From Thalassotalea marina (GTDB lineage: Bacteria; Pseudomonadota; Gammaproteobacteria; Enterobacterales; Alteromonadaceae), in the NCBI RefSeq assembly GCF_014656435.1, contig NZ_BNCK01000011.1, positions 1-64,000 on the forward strand: a stretch of 64,000 nucleotides of DNA. The letters are read 5' to 3'. Below the pieces are notes generated by a model. It searched no databases. It saw only the letters and a program-made list of their open reading frames with translations, and had not been told where the DNA came from. Positions 53,631 through 61,624 of the stretch are shown one piece after another. The position numbers and the translations under genes were made by a program. How positions within the stretch are numbered: the stretch's first letter is position 1; each line of letters opens with the position of its first letter.

Positions 53631-54094
53631 GCACTTTTATTATTTAATAATTTATTGTGCAGCTTTTTGGCCGCTAAACCTGTAATCACAATGACCACAG
53701 CTCCTGTCAATACAGGGGTTAACAAATAAGACCAGGTTTGTTCTGTCATCATGATTAATAGCGGGTTTGCTCCGGCCGGTGGATGGGTTGTGTTAGTTAA
53801 TAACATGGCGCTTACGGCTAGCCCTGTGGCTAAAGCGAGTGTGAAAGGGGAAACGCCAAAGGCAGAGATGATGGCTAACCCAATAAACGCAGTTAATAGA
53901 TGGCCAAAAATCACGTTTTTGGGTTGTGCCAATGGGCTGTCTGGCACCCCAAATACTAATACGGCAGAGGCGCCAAGTGGCGCCATAATTAATGCAGTGC
54001 AAGAGAAAATAAATTCTCCAATCGATAGTAAACCAATAGCAAACATCGCAGCAATGCCAGCATAAATTGCCGAGTGTGCTTTTTCTAGATTCAT
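53621..54094 (-). CDS. HPP-family membrane protein
   Basis: A 157-aa integral membrane protein of four or five helices with the family-naming His-Pro-Pro motif in TNTTHPPAGANPLL, plus MAPLGASAVLVFGVP. Relatives include chloroplast nitrite transporters; bacterial members are largely uncharacterised. The last 10 bp overlap the 3' end of the convergent DUF2306 gene. Confidence 0.85.
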   Translation of the reverse strand: MNLEKAHSAIYAGIAAMFAIGLLSIGEFIFSCTALIMAPLGASAVLVFGVPDSPLAQPKNVIFGHLLTAFIGLAIISAFGVSPFTLALATGLAVSAMLLTNTTHPPAGANPLLIMMTEQTWSYLLTPVLTGAVVIVITGLAAKKLHNKLLNNKSAYP

Positions 54095-54338
54095 TTTTAA
54101 TCCTTAATTGTGAAACGGTGGGCGTGAACGAGTTTGCCAAAACCTTAATGTTTATTTTGGTTGGGGCAGGTTTACTCTGCAGGCCAAACTTTAATAACCA
54201 ATGTGCGGCTATTTTAGTTTTTTTGTTAAAAATGTGGGCACCAGAGAGTCTACGTATTGAAACGTTTCGTCTTTTTATTGCATTGGTGTTATTAAATCCG
54301 TGTGGTTTTTAATGAAGTTAAGTAGCGAAAGTAAAAAA

Positions 54339-54429
54339 AGATTAGGGGCAGGCTTCGGCTAAATGAAAACACTAGGACAAAACACCTTACCGACAGGCCT
54401 TTATTACCAGCGTAACACGCCCCTAATCT
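54339..54429 (-). ncRNA. Structured element with terminator-like closing stem
   Basis: AGATTAGGGGC (54339-54349) and GCCCCTAATCT (54419-54429) are perfect 11-bp inverted repeats enclosing 69 nt with smaller internal hairpins (such as GCGT-GTT-ACGC). Read on the minus strand, the closing arm runs into seven T, so it can end the bufferin/TlpA transcript 22 bp after the stop. The big ordered loop is more than a plain terminator needs. The rest of 54095-54338 shows nothing clear. Confidence 0.45.
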
Positions 54430-54450
54430 AAAAAGAAAAACCAACAATAC

Positions 54451-54987
54451 TTAACGTTTAGCGGTGGCAAGTGTGGCTAACATTTTTTCCAATCCATGTG
54501 GGAACTGGTGGCCTTGATATCGAATATGACCGTCAATGTCGATGATCACTTGCGTCGGTGTGCCAAAAACACCATAAAGTTCACTGATACGGGAGTTATC
54601 ATCAAATGCTAAAGCATATGGTAAGTTATATTTTTGTTGGTACTGTTCAACATTGTTGATGTTGTCATTAATACCTACGTTGATGGCTAATATTTCAATC
54701 TGCTCAGAAAATTCTTGGTGAAAAGCTTTTAAGCGAGGGATTTCTCGTTGACAAATAGGGCACCAAGTTGCCCAGAAAAATAAATACACTGGCTTGTTTC
54801 CTCGAAAATTGGCTAAGGTAAATGTATCTCCAGATAAGGTGACCGTGGAAAAGTCAGGTGCGCTTATGTTGGTATCTACACTTTGTGTTAAGGCCTTGGA
54901 AGGTAAAGCAATGACAACAAGGGTTATGATAAATAACCTTGATAATTGCTTGATTATTTTTAACGTTAAATGGGCTTTATGGAGCAT
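54451..54987 (-). CDS. TlpA-like periplasmic thioredoxin
   Basis: A 178-aa protein with an N-terminal membrane anchor or signal (about 12-34) and a thioredoxin fold with active site WCPIC (Cys76, Cys79) and the cis-Pro in GTPTQVI. It would reduce or rearrange disulfides in the periplasm. It is the last gene of the bufferin-type operon, 12 bp after bufC, and may keep bufferin cysteines reduced before or after modification (inference). AAGGGA precedes the ATG. Confidence 0.88.
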   Translation of the reverse strand: MLHKAHLTLKIIKQLSRLFIITLVVIALPSKALTQSVDTNISAPDFSTVTLSGDTFTLANFRGNKPVYLFFWATWCPICQREIPRLKAFHQEFSEQIEILAINVGINDNINNVEQYQQKYNLPYALAFDDNSRISELYGVFGTPTQVIIDIDGHIRYQGHQFPHGLEKMLATLATAKR

Positions 54988-54999
54988 TGTTATTCCCTT

Positions 55000-55767
55000 T
55001 TAATTTAGTGAGATAAACGCTTTAATTAAATTTCTACTTAAGGCTTGTGTTAACCACTGGGTGAAATCAAAATCACTGACAAGCTCTAGCGCTTTTCCTA
55101 TTGAAATTTGTTTTACTAACAGTGTTAACCAAGTTAATTCGCTATCTGAAATTTCAACGACCTGGGCTTTATATTGCGGTCGATAAACTAATATATTGTA
55201 GTGAGTTTGCCCTTGATCTAATTTATTGAGTAACGCCAGAGAAGATTGTTTATTGTCATGATCTGCCACTTCTTTTATCTGAATAATCGGGTAGCTGGTG
55301 GAAAACGTATGAACGCTGTCATTGATTAATATCCCGACATTATCTAGCCCCTTTTCTTGCATTAAAAAAGCCGACTCTTGTAAAAACATTTGCTGTGTTG
55401 CACGTTCTGATTGATGTATAGCCAAATCCATACGAGCTACCTCAGCAATAAAGGGATATTCTTCAATGACTTCTAATGAAGTTAAGAAGTTTGGTAAGCC
55501 AACCCCCCACTCAGCCCAATCTCCTATATGTGGAGGCTGTTTAAGTAAAAGTGAATGAGCAATTTTACCCATTAAGTCGTTGCCAACTAAAACCGCCAAT
55601 GTAGGGTAAGTGATAGATAATGCTTGAGTTGCGGTTGCTTGTAAGTTTTTTCTATAGATGTATAACCCTTTGTCAAAGCGGCTGTTTGTTAATGGCTGTT
55701 CACTCAAAATTTTGGCAACAAAAGTTTCTTGGTGTTGCAACACGTTATTTGACATTAACTTATCCAT
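55000..55767 (-). CDS. bufC: BufC / DUF2063 family protein (HvfC-like)
   Basis: This 255-aa protein carries an N-terminal DUF2063 putative DNA-binding-type domain (about 10-100, with YRKNLQATATQALSITYPTL) and a C-terminal region typical of the MbnC-like partner of DUF692 enzymes. Such proteins help the DUF692 enzyme recruit its precursor peptide. The start overlaps the DUF692 stop (8 bp), a coupling common in these operons. Confidence 0.85.
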   Translation of the reverse strand: MDKLMSNNVLQHQETFVAKILSEQPLTNSRFDKGLYIYRKNLQATATQALSITYPTLAVLVGNDLMGKIAHSLLLKQPPHIGDWAEWGVGLPNFLTSLEVIEEYPFIAEVARMDLAIHQSERATQQMFLQESAFLMQEKGLDNVGILINDSVHTFSTSYPIIQIKEVADHDNKQSSLALLNKLDQGQTHYNILVYRPQYKAQVVEISDSELTWLTLLVKQISIGKALELVSDFDFTQWLTQALSRNLIKAFISLN

Positions 55768-56650
55768 AGCTAGCCTCTGTGGCTGAGTTTGTTAGTGTTG
55801 CTTTAGCTATTAGTTTCGCTTTTGTCACTTGTGCTATTAATTCTGGCCAACTAGGCAAGTTATTATCCCATTCGATGAGCGTAGGTACTGCGCCAAAACG
55901 TTTCAATGCTAGCCGATAAAGTTGCCAGCAATCCTCGCTAATCGGTTGGCTATGGTCATCAATAATAATTTCACCAGCGGCTACTGGTGTGTGTCCTGCA
56001 AGGTGAATTTCTTTTATTGCAGATGAAGGGATGTTGTTGAGCCATTGATAGGCAAACTGCCACTTGTCGCGACTATTAATATTAGCAGCCGACACTAAAA
56101 TATTGTTGAGATCAACTAACAAGCCACAACCTGTTTGAAGATGTAATTGCGTAAGAAACTCAGCTTCACTCATCTCATCCTCTTTAAACACAAGGTAAGA
56201 CGACAGATTTTCTACCAGTATTTGGCGCTGAAGTTCGTTTTGCACCATCTCAACATTGTTCACTAATACTTGTAGTGATTTTTCATTAAAACTTAGTGGT
56301 AATAAATCACCCATATGTATTGGTTTTGACATCCAAGTACTCCAAGCGTAACTGGCGTGATCTGAAACCAATATTGGATCTATTAATGAAATAAGATTTT
56401 TTAATTTATTAATAAAGTACCCAGGAACACCTTTTGCCGAACCTAGCCCTAGCGCCGTTGAATGCAGACTCACCTGGTAAGTGTCCCGAACGGCTTTTAG
56501 GTAGTTGATGGTTGCTCCACCTGAGGCAAAGAAGTTTTCTGAGTGAACTTCGACAAAATCGATAGGGGCAGGTGAAGCCAAAGCGTCTTGATAATGTTTA
56601 TGTCTTAACCCAACACCTATGAGTGGTTCTACGTTACATTTTAGCGTCAT
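55760..56650 (-). CDS. bufB: BufB / DUF692 multinuclear iron enzyme (MbnB/HvfB-like)
   Basis: The 296-aa TIM-barrel protein belongs to DUF692, whose characterised members use two or three iron ions to oxidise cysteines of ribosomal peptides. Candidate metal ligands occur in order: EVHSENF, SLHST, SDHASY, VENLSSY, VDLNNI and EIHLAGH. The presumed substrate is the four-Cys peptide encoded immediately upstream (22 bp). Related bufferin operons protect against copper. Confidence 0.9.
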   Translation of the reverse strand: MTLKCNVEPLIGVGLRHKHYQDALASPAPIDFVEVHSENFFASGGATINYLKAVRDTYQVSLHSTALGLGSAKGVPGYFINKLKNLISLIDPILVSDHASYAWSTWMSKPIHMGDLLPLSFNEKSLQVLVNNVEMVQNELQRQILVENLSSYLVFKEDEMSEAEFLTQLHLQTGCGLLVDLNNILVSAANINSRDKWQFAYQWLNNIPSSAIKEIHLAGHTPVAAGEIIIDDHSQPISEDCWQLYRLALKRFGAVPTLIEWDNNLPSWPELIAQVTKAKLIAKATLTNSATEASYG

Positions 56651-56672
56651 TTTGGCTTCTACCCTTGTTTTG

Positions 56673-56957
56673 CTAGTGAGTTTTTTTACTAGCGTTGTAC
56701 TTTGCTTTTGCTTCTTTCTTTAACATGCCACCAATCTTTTCACAGGTGCCTTTATCAACCAGCTTCCACTCTCCCGGATCGTTATCAACGGTTGATTGTC
56801 CTGCGCAAGAATGAGTACCTGCTAAATTGCCGCAATCGTTTTGGCCCGCTTTAGCGACGCCATAACATTTCTCTTTTCCAGCTGCCTCTACAGGAGTGAC
56901 AACGGTTGAAGACAAAACGGCCGCTAATGCTACACTTGCTAGTAGTTGTTTATTCAT
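56673..56957 (-). CDS. bufA: BufA-type bufferin precursor (DUF2282)
   Basis: A 94-aa small exported protein: signal peptide 1-26 (...VEAA), then a short core with four cysteines (Cys31, 42, 51, 72) in the DUF2282 pattern [21 protein letters not shown] and GTCEKIGG, and a Lys-rich tail. In known bufferins the cysteines are partly converted to thiooxazoles by BufB/BufC and the peptide sequesters copper in the periplasm. A good GAGGTG site precedes the ATG. Confidence 0.9.
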   Translation of the reverse strand: MNKQLLASVALAAVLSSTVVTPVEAAGKEKCYGVAKAGQNDCGNLAGTHSCAGQSTVDNDPGEWKLVDKGTCEKIGGMLKKEAKAKYNASKKTH

Positions 56958-56968
56958 TAATCACCTCG

Positions 56969-57448
56969 TTATTGATCTGCCAATACTTGAGCCGGAACAT
57001 ACTCGATACCATTCCAAGTACGATCCGCTGTTTGAATGTTGCCTGAAACATCTTCCATCCATTTTTTCTGCACGGTTTTATTTAGGTTTAGGTACAACTT
57101 ACCTTGGTCGATATACCAAGCTGATGGATCGGTATCTAACTTCTGGTTTAATACAATTCCCATTGCACAATAGCCACCAAACTGTGGGGCGAACTTGGTC
57201 GGATTTGCTTTAAACTTGTCGCGATTTTCTGTAGATGAAAAGTAGTAAATCGCACCTTCATGTGTCGCGCTATACTTAGCTGAGCCTTTAGTAGGGGCTC
57301 CTTTTGTAAAGTAAGCAACAGGGTCGTAACCATGTATTGCTAAGTCGTTAGCGTTAACATTGATATTGTTGTCGACAGCAAATGCCAAGCTACTAACGGC
57401 TAACGCGCCAGCGACGCTAATTGATTTGAACAAAGTGGATAATTTCAT
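56969..57448 (-). CDS. Exported YHS-domain protein
   Basis: A 159-aa protein with a signal peptide (1-24, ...LAFAVD) and a YHS-type domain (GYDPVAYFTKGAPTKGS, FGGYCAMG). YHS domains are small metal-associated modules found in copper and other metal-handling proteins. It is the first gene of the bufferin operon, 11 bp before bufA, which supports a metal-related role. The 254 bp upstream to the AraC gene hold a probable promoter but no clear operator. Confidence 0.85.
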   Translation of the reverse strand: MKLSTLFKSISVAGALAVSSLAFAVDNNINVNANDLAIHGYDPVAYFTKGAPTKGSAKYSATHEGAIYYFSSTENRDKFKANPTKFAPQFGGYCAMGIVLNQKLDTDPSAWYIDQGKLYLNLNKTVQKKWMEDVSGNIQTADRTWNGIEYVPAQVLADQ

Positions 57449-57702
57449 ATATTTTCTCCTTAATTAAAATTCAGTAACCACGTATCTAACAGCGGGTTAC
57501 TCGACAGGAGTAAGCATAAAAGAATAGAAATTGACTCAGGTATCCAATGGTCTTGAAGTTGAAACCAAAAATCTTTAATCGATATTTAATAGAATTGATG
57601 TTAATTATTTGTGGTGAGAACAGTAAGCAATCGAGAAGGCTAAAATATAGAAGAGTAAAGGCTAAACAAAAAAAGTACACATAGGTGTTTAGCCTCTAGA
57701 AT

Positions 57703-58530
57703 TTAAGATTTTGAACGTTGCGAATTCACCCATTCTGTTGGTGATAAACCTAACGTTTTCCTAAATACGCGCGCTAAAGCTGATCCATGTTCGTAACCCA
57801 CTTCATTTGCAATTAGGTTAATTGATTTACCTTTTTGCAAAAGATCTTTGGCCATCGCAACCCTGAGATCGGTAATATAATTATTGGGCGGTTGTCCTAC
57901 GGTTTCCTTAAAAAGAGCGGCAAATTTTGATCGTGAAAGCGCGGCAATTTCTGCTAAAGACTCAACGGTCCATGGCCTTTCAGGCTCTTTGTGAATAGCT
58001 TCAATCACACTTGATAACCTTGGGTGTGTCATTGCCGACAAAACCCCTTGCAAGACAACACCATTTTCAACGACATCTCGCAGCACTTGCAGTAAAAATA
58101 TATCGGCGAGTTTATCTATCATCGCTTGTCGGCCTGTTTTTTTATCAAATGCTTCCCTAAACAGCCAAGCCGCAGTATTTCCAATATCATTTTTGCCAGA
58201 TATCTCATAATAGATAAATTGAGGTAAAGACTTTATTAACGAGTGACTATTGGCAGAGTTAAATTTCACCACTGCACAGATAAGATTGGCCTGATCTGAC
58301 TCACTGGCGATAACTCTATGCTCACTGCCGTCGGGTATAAAAATCACTGATGGCGTGTCTAAGCATACTTTATGGCCTTCGTTAGTAATGATGGTTAATT
58401 TGCCTGATTCTAGAATATGTAAATGACCACCATCACTACTGCCAATAGTTTGGATACCACACAAGTTACCTGAGTAAAATACTTCAGCACTCAGTGTTAC
58501 GTGGTTAATAATTTTACTTAAATCATCCAT
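57703..58530 (-). CDS. AraC-family transcriptional regulator
   Basis: This 275-aa protein has an N-terminal cupin-like domain (about 10-120, with the DGSEHRV metal-type motif) and a C-terminal AraC DNA-binding domain (about 175-272, LAEIAALSRSKFAALFKE and LIANEVGYEHGSALARVFRK). It lies upstream of the YHS/bufferin operon on the same strand and divergent from a TetR gene. It could control either side. Confidence 0.88.
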   Translation of the reverse strand: MDDLSKIINHVTLSAEVFYSGNLCGIQTIGSSDGGHLHILESGKLTIITNEGHKVCLDTPSVIFIPDGSEHRVIASESDQANLICAVVKFNSANSHSLIKSLPQFIYYEISGKNDIGNTAAWLFREAFDKKTGRQAMIDKLADIFLLQVLRDVVENGVVLQGVLSAMTHPRLSSVIEAIHKEPERPWTVESLAEIAALSRSKFAALFKETVGQPPNNYITDLRVAMAKDLLQKGKSINLIANEVGYEHGSALARVFRKTLGLSPTEWVNSQRSKS

Positions 58531-58551
58531 ACATTCAGTCCTCTTGAGTAT

Positions 58552-58569
58552 CTGTACAGATCTGTACAG
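58552..58569. promoter_or_regulatory. Perfect 18-bp palindrome, likely TetR operator
   Basis: CTGTACAGATCTGTACAG is a perfect palindrome in the 131-bp gap between the AraC and TetR starts, 21 bp before the AraC start. Its form and place fit a TetR-family operator controlling AraC, tetR or both. Confidence 0.6.
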
Positions 58570-58661
58570 TAATTCAAAATTACGTTATTATCAACAAAAA
58601 ACTTTCCAGTCGCCTGAGTGAACCGCTATGTTACACTCGAACAAAAATTGAAAAGGGGGTA

Positions 58662-59225
58662 ATGTTGAGACCGTCTAAAAAGGAAGAAATACTTCAAAAG
58701 TCGCTAGATATTTTTTATCGCAACGGCTTTCATGCAACAGGTGTTGACCTCATTGTTAAAGAAACCGGTATTTCAAAAACAACCATCTATGCAAATTTCA
58801 AAAATAAAGAAGCGTTAATTGCCGCGGTATTAGAGCGAAGAGATGAAAACTTTAGCTGCTGGCTTGAGCAGCGGGTTAATCACTTAGCTCAGTCAGAACA
58901 AGATAAGATTTATTGTGTTTTTGATGCACTTGAAGAATGGTTCAATGAACCAGCTTTTAGTAGCTGTATGTTTATTAAAGCTTCGTCTGAATTTCAAGAA
59001 CGAGACAATACCTTTTACATGCAATCGGTACAGCATAAGCTGAAATTAAAAGATTATTTTTTAAACTTAGTAAAACTTGCGCAATTACCAAACCCCGAAC
59101 TTGTAGCAAACACTGTGGTAATGCTAAAAGAGGGGGCGATTATTTCAGCCCACCTAAGCCTTATGCCCCATCCAGCAGCTCACGCTAAAACCATGTTAAA
59201 AGAGCTTGTTTCAAATCTAAAATAA
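58662..59225 (+). CDS. TetR-family transcriptional regulator
   Basis: A 187-aa regulator with an N-terminal TetR helix-turn-helix (about 8-52, GVDLIVKETGISKTTIYANF) and an all-helical ligand domain. The ATG at 58662 lies close after a G-rich site (GGGGG). It is divergent from the AraC gene with a perfect palindrome between. The ligand is unknown. Confidence 0.9.
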   Translation: MLRPSKKEEILQKSLDIFYRNGFHATGVDLIVKETGISKTTIYANFKNKEALIAAVLERRDENFSCWLEQRVNHLAQSEQDKIYCVFDALEEWFNEPAFSSCMFIKASSEFQERDNTFYMQSVQHKLKLKDYFLNLVKLAQLPNPELVANTVVMLKEGAIISAHLSLMPHPAAHAKTMLKELVSNLK

Positions 59226-59329
59226 AAAGGCTGAGGCAGTGTTATGGTTCTTGTCATTACAATTCACCCACTGCACTCAGCAACACGACGAGCTAGAAAT
59301 TCTATAATTAATCTTTAAGCAGTATGCTG

Positions 59330-59598
59330 TAATACCAATCCGGATAAAGAATTATCCACTTAGAATGGCATGAGCGGCATTAGAACAAATGAAATAAGTG
59401 AAGATATAGATGTTCTACATTAAGTTTATTTTGTGCAGTTATCATGTTGCCCATCCATTCCCAAAGGGCGAGTTTTAAAGGCTTATATGCTGTGTTATTG
59501 ATTTTAACAATGGAATAACCATTCTTTGCAATCAATGCCTTGCCTCTAAGCCATTAAACTATCGCTAAGTGAGCAATCTCTTATACGGATTGGTATAA
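59330..59598. mobile_element. Non-coding mobile element (MITE-like), family 2
   Basis: A 269-bp segment bounded by inverted repeats: TAATACCAATCCGGATAA at the left and ATTATACCAATCCGTATAAG on the opposite strand at the right. It has no coding capacity and fills the gap after the TetR gene. Its right repeat encodes the last residues (YQSV) and stop of the DoxX gene. Elements with ends of this sort are common in Alteromonadales (from memory). Confidence 0.7.
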
Positions 59599-60042
59599 TT
59601 TAATTTTAATCCAGTGATCCGCTGATAACTTTTGACCACCAAGCAGTATGATATGCAGTAAAATAACGCCCCAAATAACATGCCCGTATAACGCTGCCGG
59701 CGCTATTTCTTCTAAACTGATCACCGCAACTATGTTAATAATGCTCAGGCCTACAGCATTAACCCGTGTCGCCAACCCGATAATAAGTAATAGAGGCAGC
59801 ACCAGTTCGCCAAATGTCGCCAACCAAGCAGCAAGCTCAAAATTAATTAGTGGCACGCTATATTCGTATTCAAAAAGCATTAATGTTGACTGCCAATCTC
59901 TAATTTTTGTTAGGCCAGAGGCAAAAAATACCCAAGCGACATAGGTACGACCAAAAAGATTAACGACTGGTTGAATGTAATGATCAAGTATTGCTATTAG
60001 CAATCGATACAAGTGATATTGTCTGAGTATTAATGAACGCAT
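59581..60042 (-). CDS. DoxX-family membrane protein
   Basis: This 153-aa protein has four helices in the DoxX pattern (RTYVAWVFFASGLTKIRDW, LLPLLLIIGLATRVNA). DoxX proteins accompany redox and metal-stress systems and are frequent companions of DUF692/bufferin genes, although here a TetR gene and the AraC regulator lie between. The last four codons and the stop come from the terminal repeat of the adjacent mobile element, so the native C terminus was probably replaced. Confidence 0.88.
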   Translation of the reverse strand: MRSLILRQYHLYRLLIAILDHYIQPVVNLFGRTYVAWVFFASGLTKIRDWQSTLMLFEYEYSVPLINFELAAWLATFGELVLPLLLIIGLATRVNAVGLSIINIVAVISLEEIAPAALYGHVIWGVILLHIILLGGQKLSADHWIKIKLYQSV

Positions 60043-60063
60043 AAATTTGTCTCTACTGGGGTA

Positions 60064-60077
60064 ATACCAATTGGTAT
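60064..60077. repeat. Palindrome ATACCAATTGGTAT, possible element scar
   Basis: A perfect 14-bp palindrome made of two back-to-back copies of the ATACCAAT end motif of the family-2 element, 22 bp upstream of the DoxX start. It could be a deletion scar or an operator. Confidence 0.4.
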
Positions 60078-60236
60078 AAGTTTGTGATGTGGCAATAGTA
60101 GAGTTAATGATTTAAGTGCGGGTATCAAAGCGTCTTTAGTTTTAAACCAATAGTCCAAATCCTTATTTAATCAATTTGACATCTTGATATGATAATCTTT
60201 GAAAGATTTATTATTTATATTGATAAAGGGATAAAA

Positions 60237-61604
60237 ATGGTCAGTAGACGAAAGTTTATGGTGGGGGCAGGGACAATAGCATTTAGTGGATTGGCCGTAA
60301 GCTATCTTGGTACTAAGTTTGTTGATAAACCAATGAAAACTCACAAGGGATTTGGACCATTAGTTAGCGACAAAAATAAGCTGTTAGATTTACCAAGAGG
60401 TTTTTCATATCAAATTATTTCGTCGTTAGGCGATAAGATGTCAGACGGCTTAGATGTACCTGATAGAGCTGATGGCATGGGCTGTTTACCGCTTGGCGAC
60501 AACAAGGTTGCGCTTGTACGTAATCACGAGTTGCACCCCAAACACCTTGAAGATTTATCCCCATTGCTGAAACAACACAAATCTGCACATGCGTATGATA
60601 CCTATAAGAGCGGCGTCGCACTGCCTGGTGGCACATCTACGATTGTTTATGATGTTGCCAAAAACCAGGTAGAAAACCAATTTATGAGTTTAGTAGGTAC
60701 CATACGAAATTGTGCTGGTGGTACCACGCCTTGGGGGACCTGGCTTACGTGTGAAGAGTCAGTTGATACGCCAGATGGCAATATAAGTAAGGAACATGGC
60801 TACATATTTGAAGTACCCGCTACAGCTCAAGGTATTGTGTCAGCAGAGCCTCTAAAAGCCATGGGGCGCTTTAATCATGAAGCTGCTGTGGTTGATCCAA
60901 GAACAGGTATTGTGTATTTAACCGAAGATCGTGGCGATAGTTTGTTTTACCGATTTATTCCCAAGGTATTTGGTAAATTGATTCACGGTGGTAGGCTTCA
61001 AGCGCTAGTGATAAAGCACAAGCCTAAATTTGATACACGCAATTGGTTGCAGACCAATATGCCATTAAACTTTTGGATGGAAACTGAATGGGTTGATATT
61101 GAAAACCCAGAGAGCCCAGAAGATGACTTGAGAATACAAGGTCATGAAAAAGGAGCTGCGTTATTCGCCCGCGGAGAGGGCATTCATTGGGGAGATAACG
61201 AACTTTATTTCTGTTGTACCAATGGTGGTTTTGAGCATTTAGGACAGATTATGCGTTATCAACCATCAACATATGAAGGACAACTGCAAGAAGCACAGCA
61301 ACCGGGAAAATTACAGCTGTTTTTGGAAAGCCAAAACGCGACGCTTTTTAACTTTGGTGATAACTTAACCGTAACGCCATTTGGTCATTTGCTGGTGTGT
61401 GAAGATCAATATACTGATAAAGTGGACAATCATTTACGCGGCGTAACACCAGAAGGTGAATTGTATGCTTTTGCTAAGCTACATAGTCAAACAGAGTTGG
61501 CCGGTGCTTGTTTTTCACCAGATGGCTCAACGCTGTTTGTTAATATTTATTCGCCTACTAAAACATTAGCGATTAAAGGGCCGTGGCATATGATAGCGAG
61601 TTAG
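60237..61604 (+). CDS. TAT-exported PhoX-like (DUF839) protein
   Basis: A 455-aa protein with a twin-arginine signal (SRRKFM at 3-8, then a hydrophobic stretch) and a PhoX/DUF839 beta-propeller-like body: NHELHP, GGTTPWGTWLTCEES and GRFNHEAAVVDP are characteristic. PhoX is a Ca/Fe-dependent alkaline phosphatase; many DUF839 proteins have not been assayed, so phosphatase activity is only likely. The ATG at 60237 sits behind AAAGGG; the longer frame would mask the twin-arginine signal. Confidence 0.85.
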   Translation: MVSRRKFMVGAGTIAFSGLAVSYLGTKFVDKPMKTHKGFGPLVSDKNKLLDLPRGFSYQIISSLGDKMSDGLDVPDRADGMGCLPLGDNKVALVRNHELHPKHLEDLSPLLKQHKSAHAYDTYKSGVALPGGTSTIVYDVAKNQVENQFMSLVGTIRNCAGGTTPWGTWLTCEESVDTPDGNISKEHGYIFEVPATAQGIVSAEPLKAMGRFNHEAAVVDPRTGIVYLTEDRGDSLFYRFIPKVFGKLIHGGRLQALVIKHKPKFDTRNWLQTNMPLNFWMETEWVDIENPESPEDDLRIQGHEKGAALFARGEGIHWGDNELYFCCTNGGFEHLGQIMRYQPSTYEGQLQEAQQPGKLQLFLESQNATLFNFGDNLTVTPFGHLLVCEDQYTDKVDNHLRGVTPEGELYAFAKLHSQTELAGACFSPDGSTLFVNIYSPTKTLAIKGPWHMIAS

Positions 61605-61624
61605 CGCTGGTAATCGGTTCGCTG

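Noticed and set aside
54067-54312. Plus-strand 81-codon frame in the spacer after the HPP gene
   Set aside because: It overlaps the HPP start on the other strand, has no convincing ribosome-binding site and resembles no family.
57486-57680. Minus-strand 64-codon frame between the YHS and AraC genes
   Set aside because: It is Phe/Leu/Ile-rich as expected from AT-rich DNA, has no ribosome-binding site and sits in the presumed promoter region.
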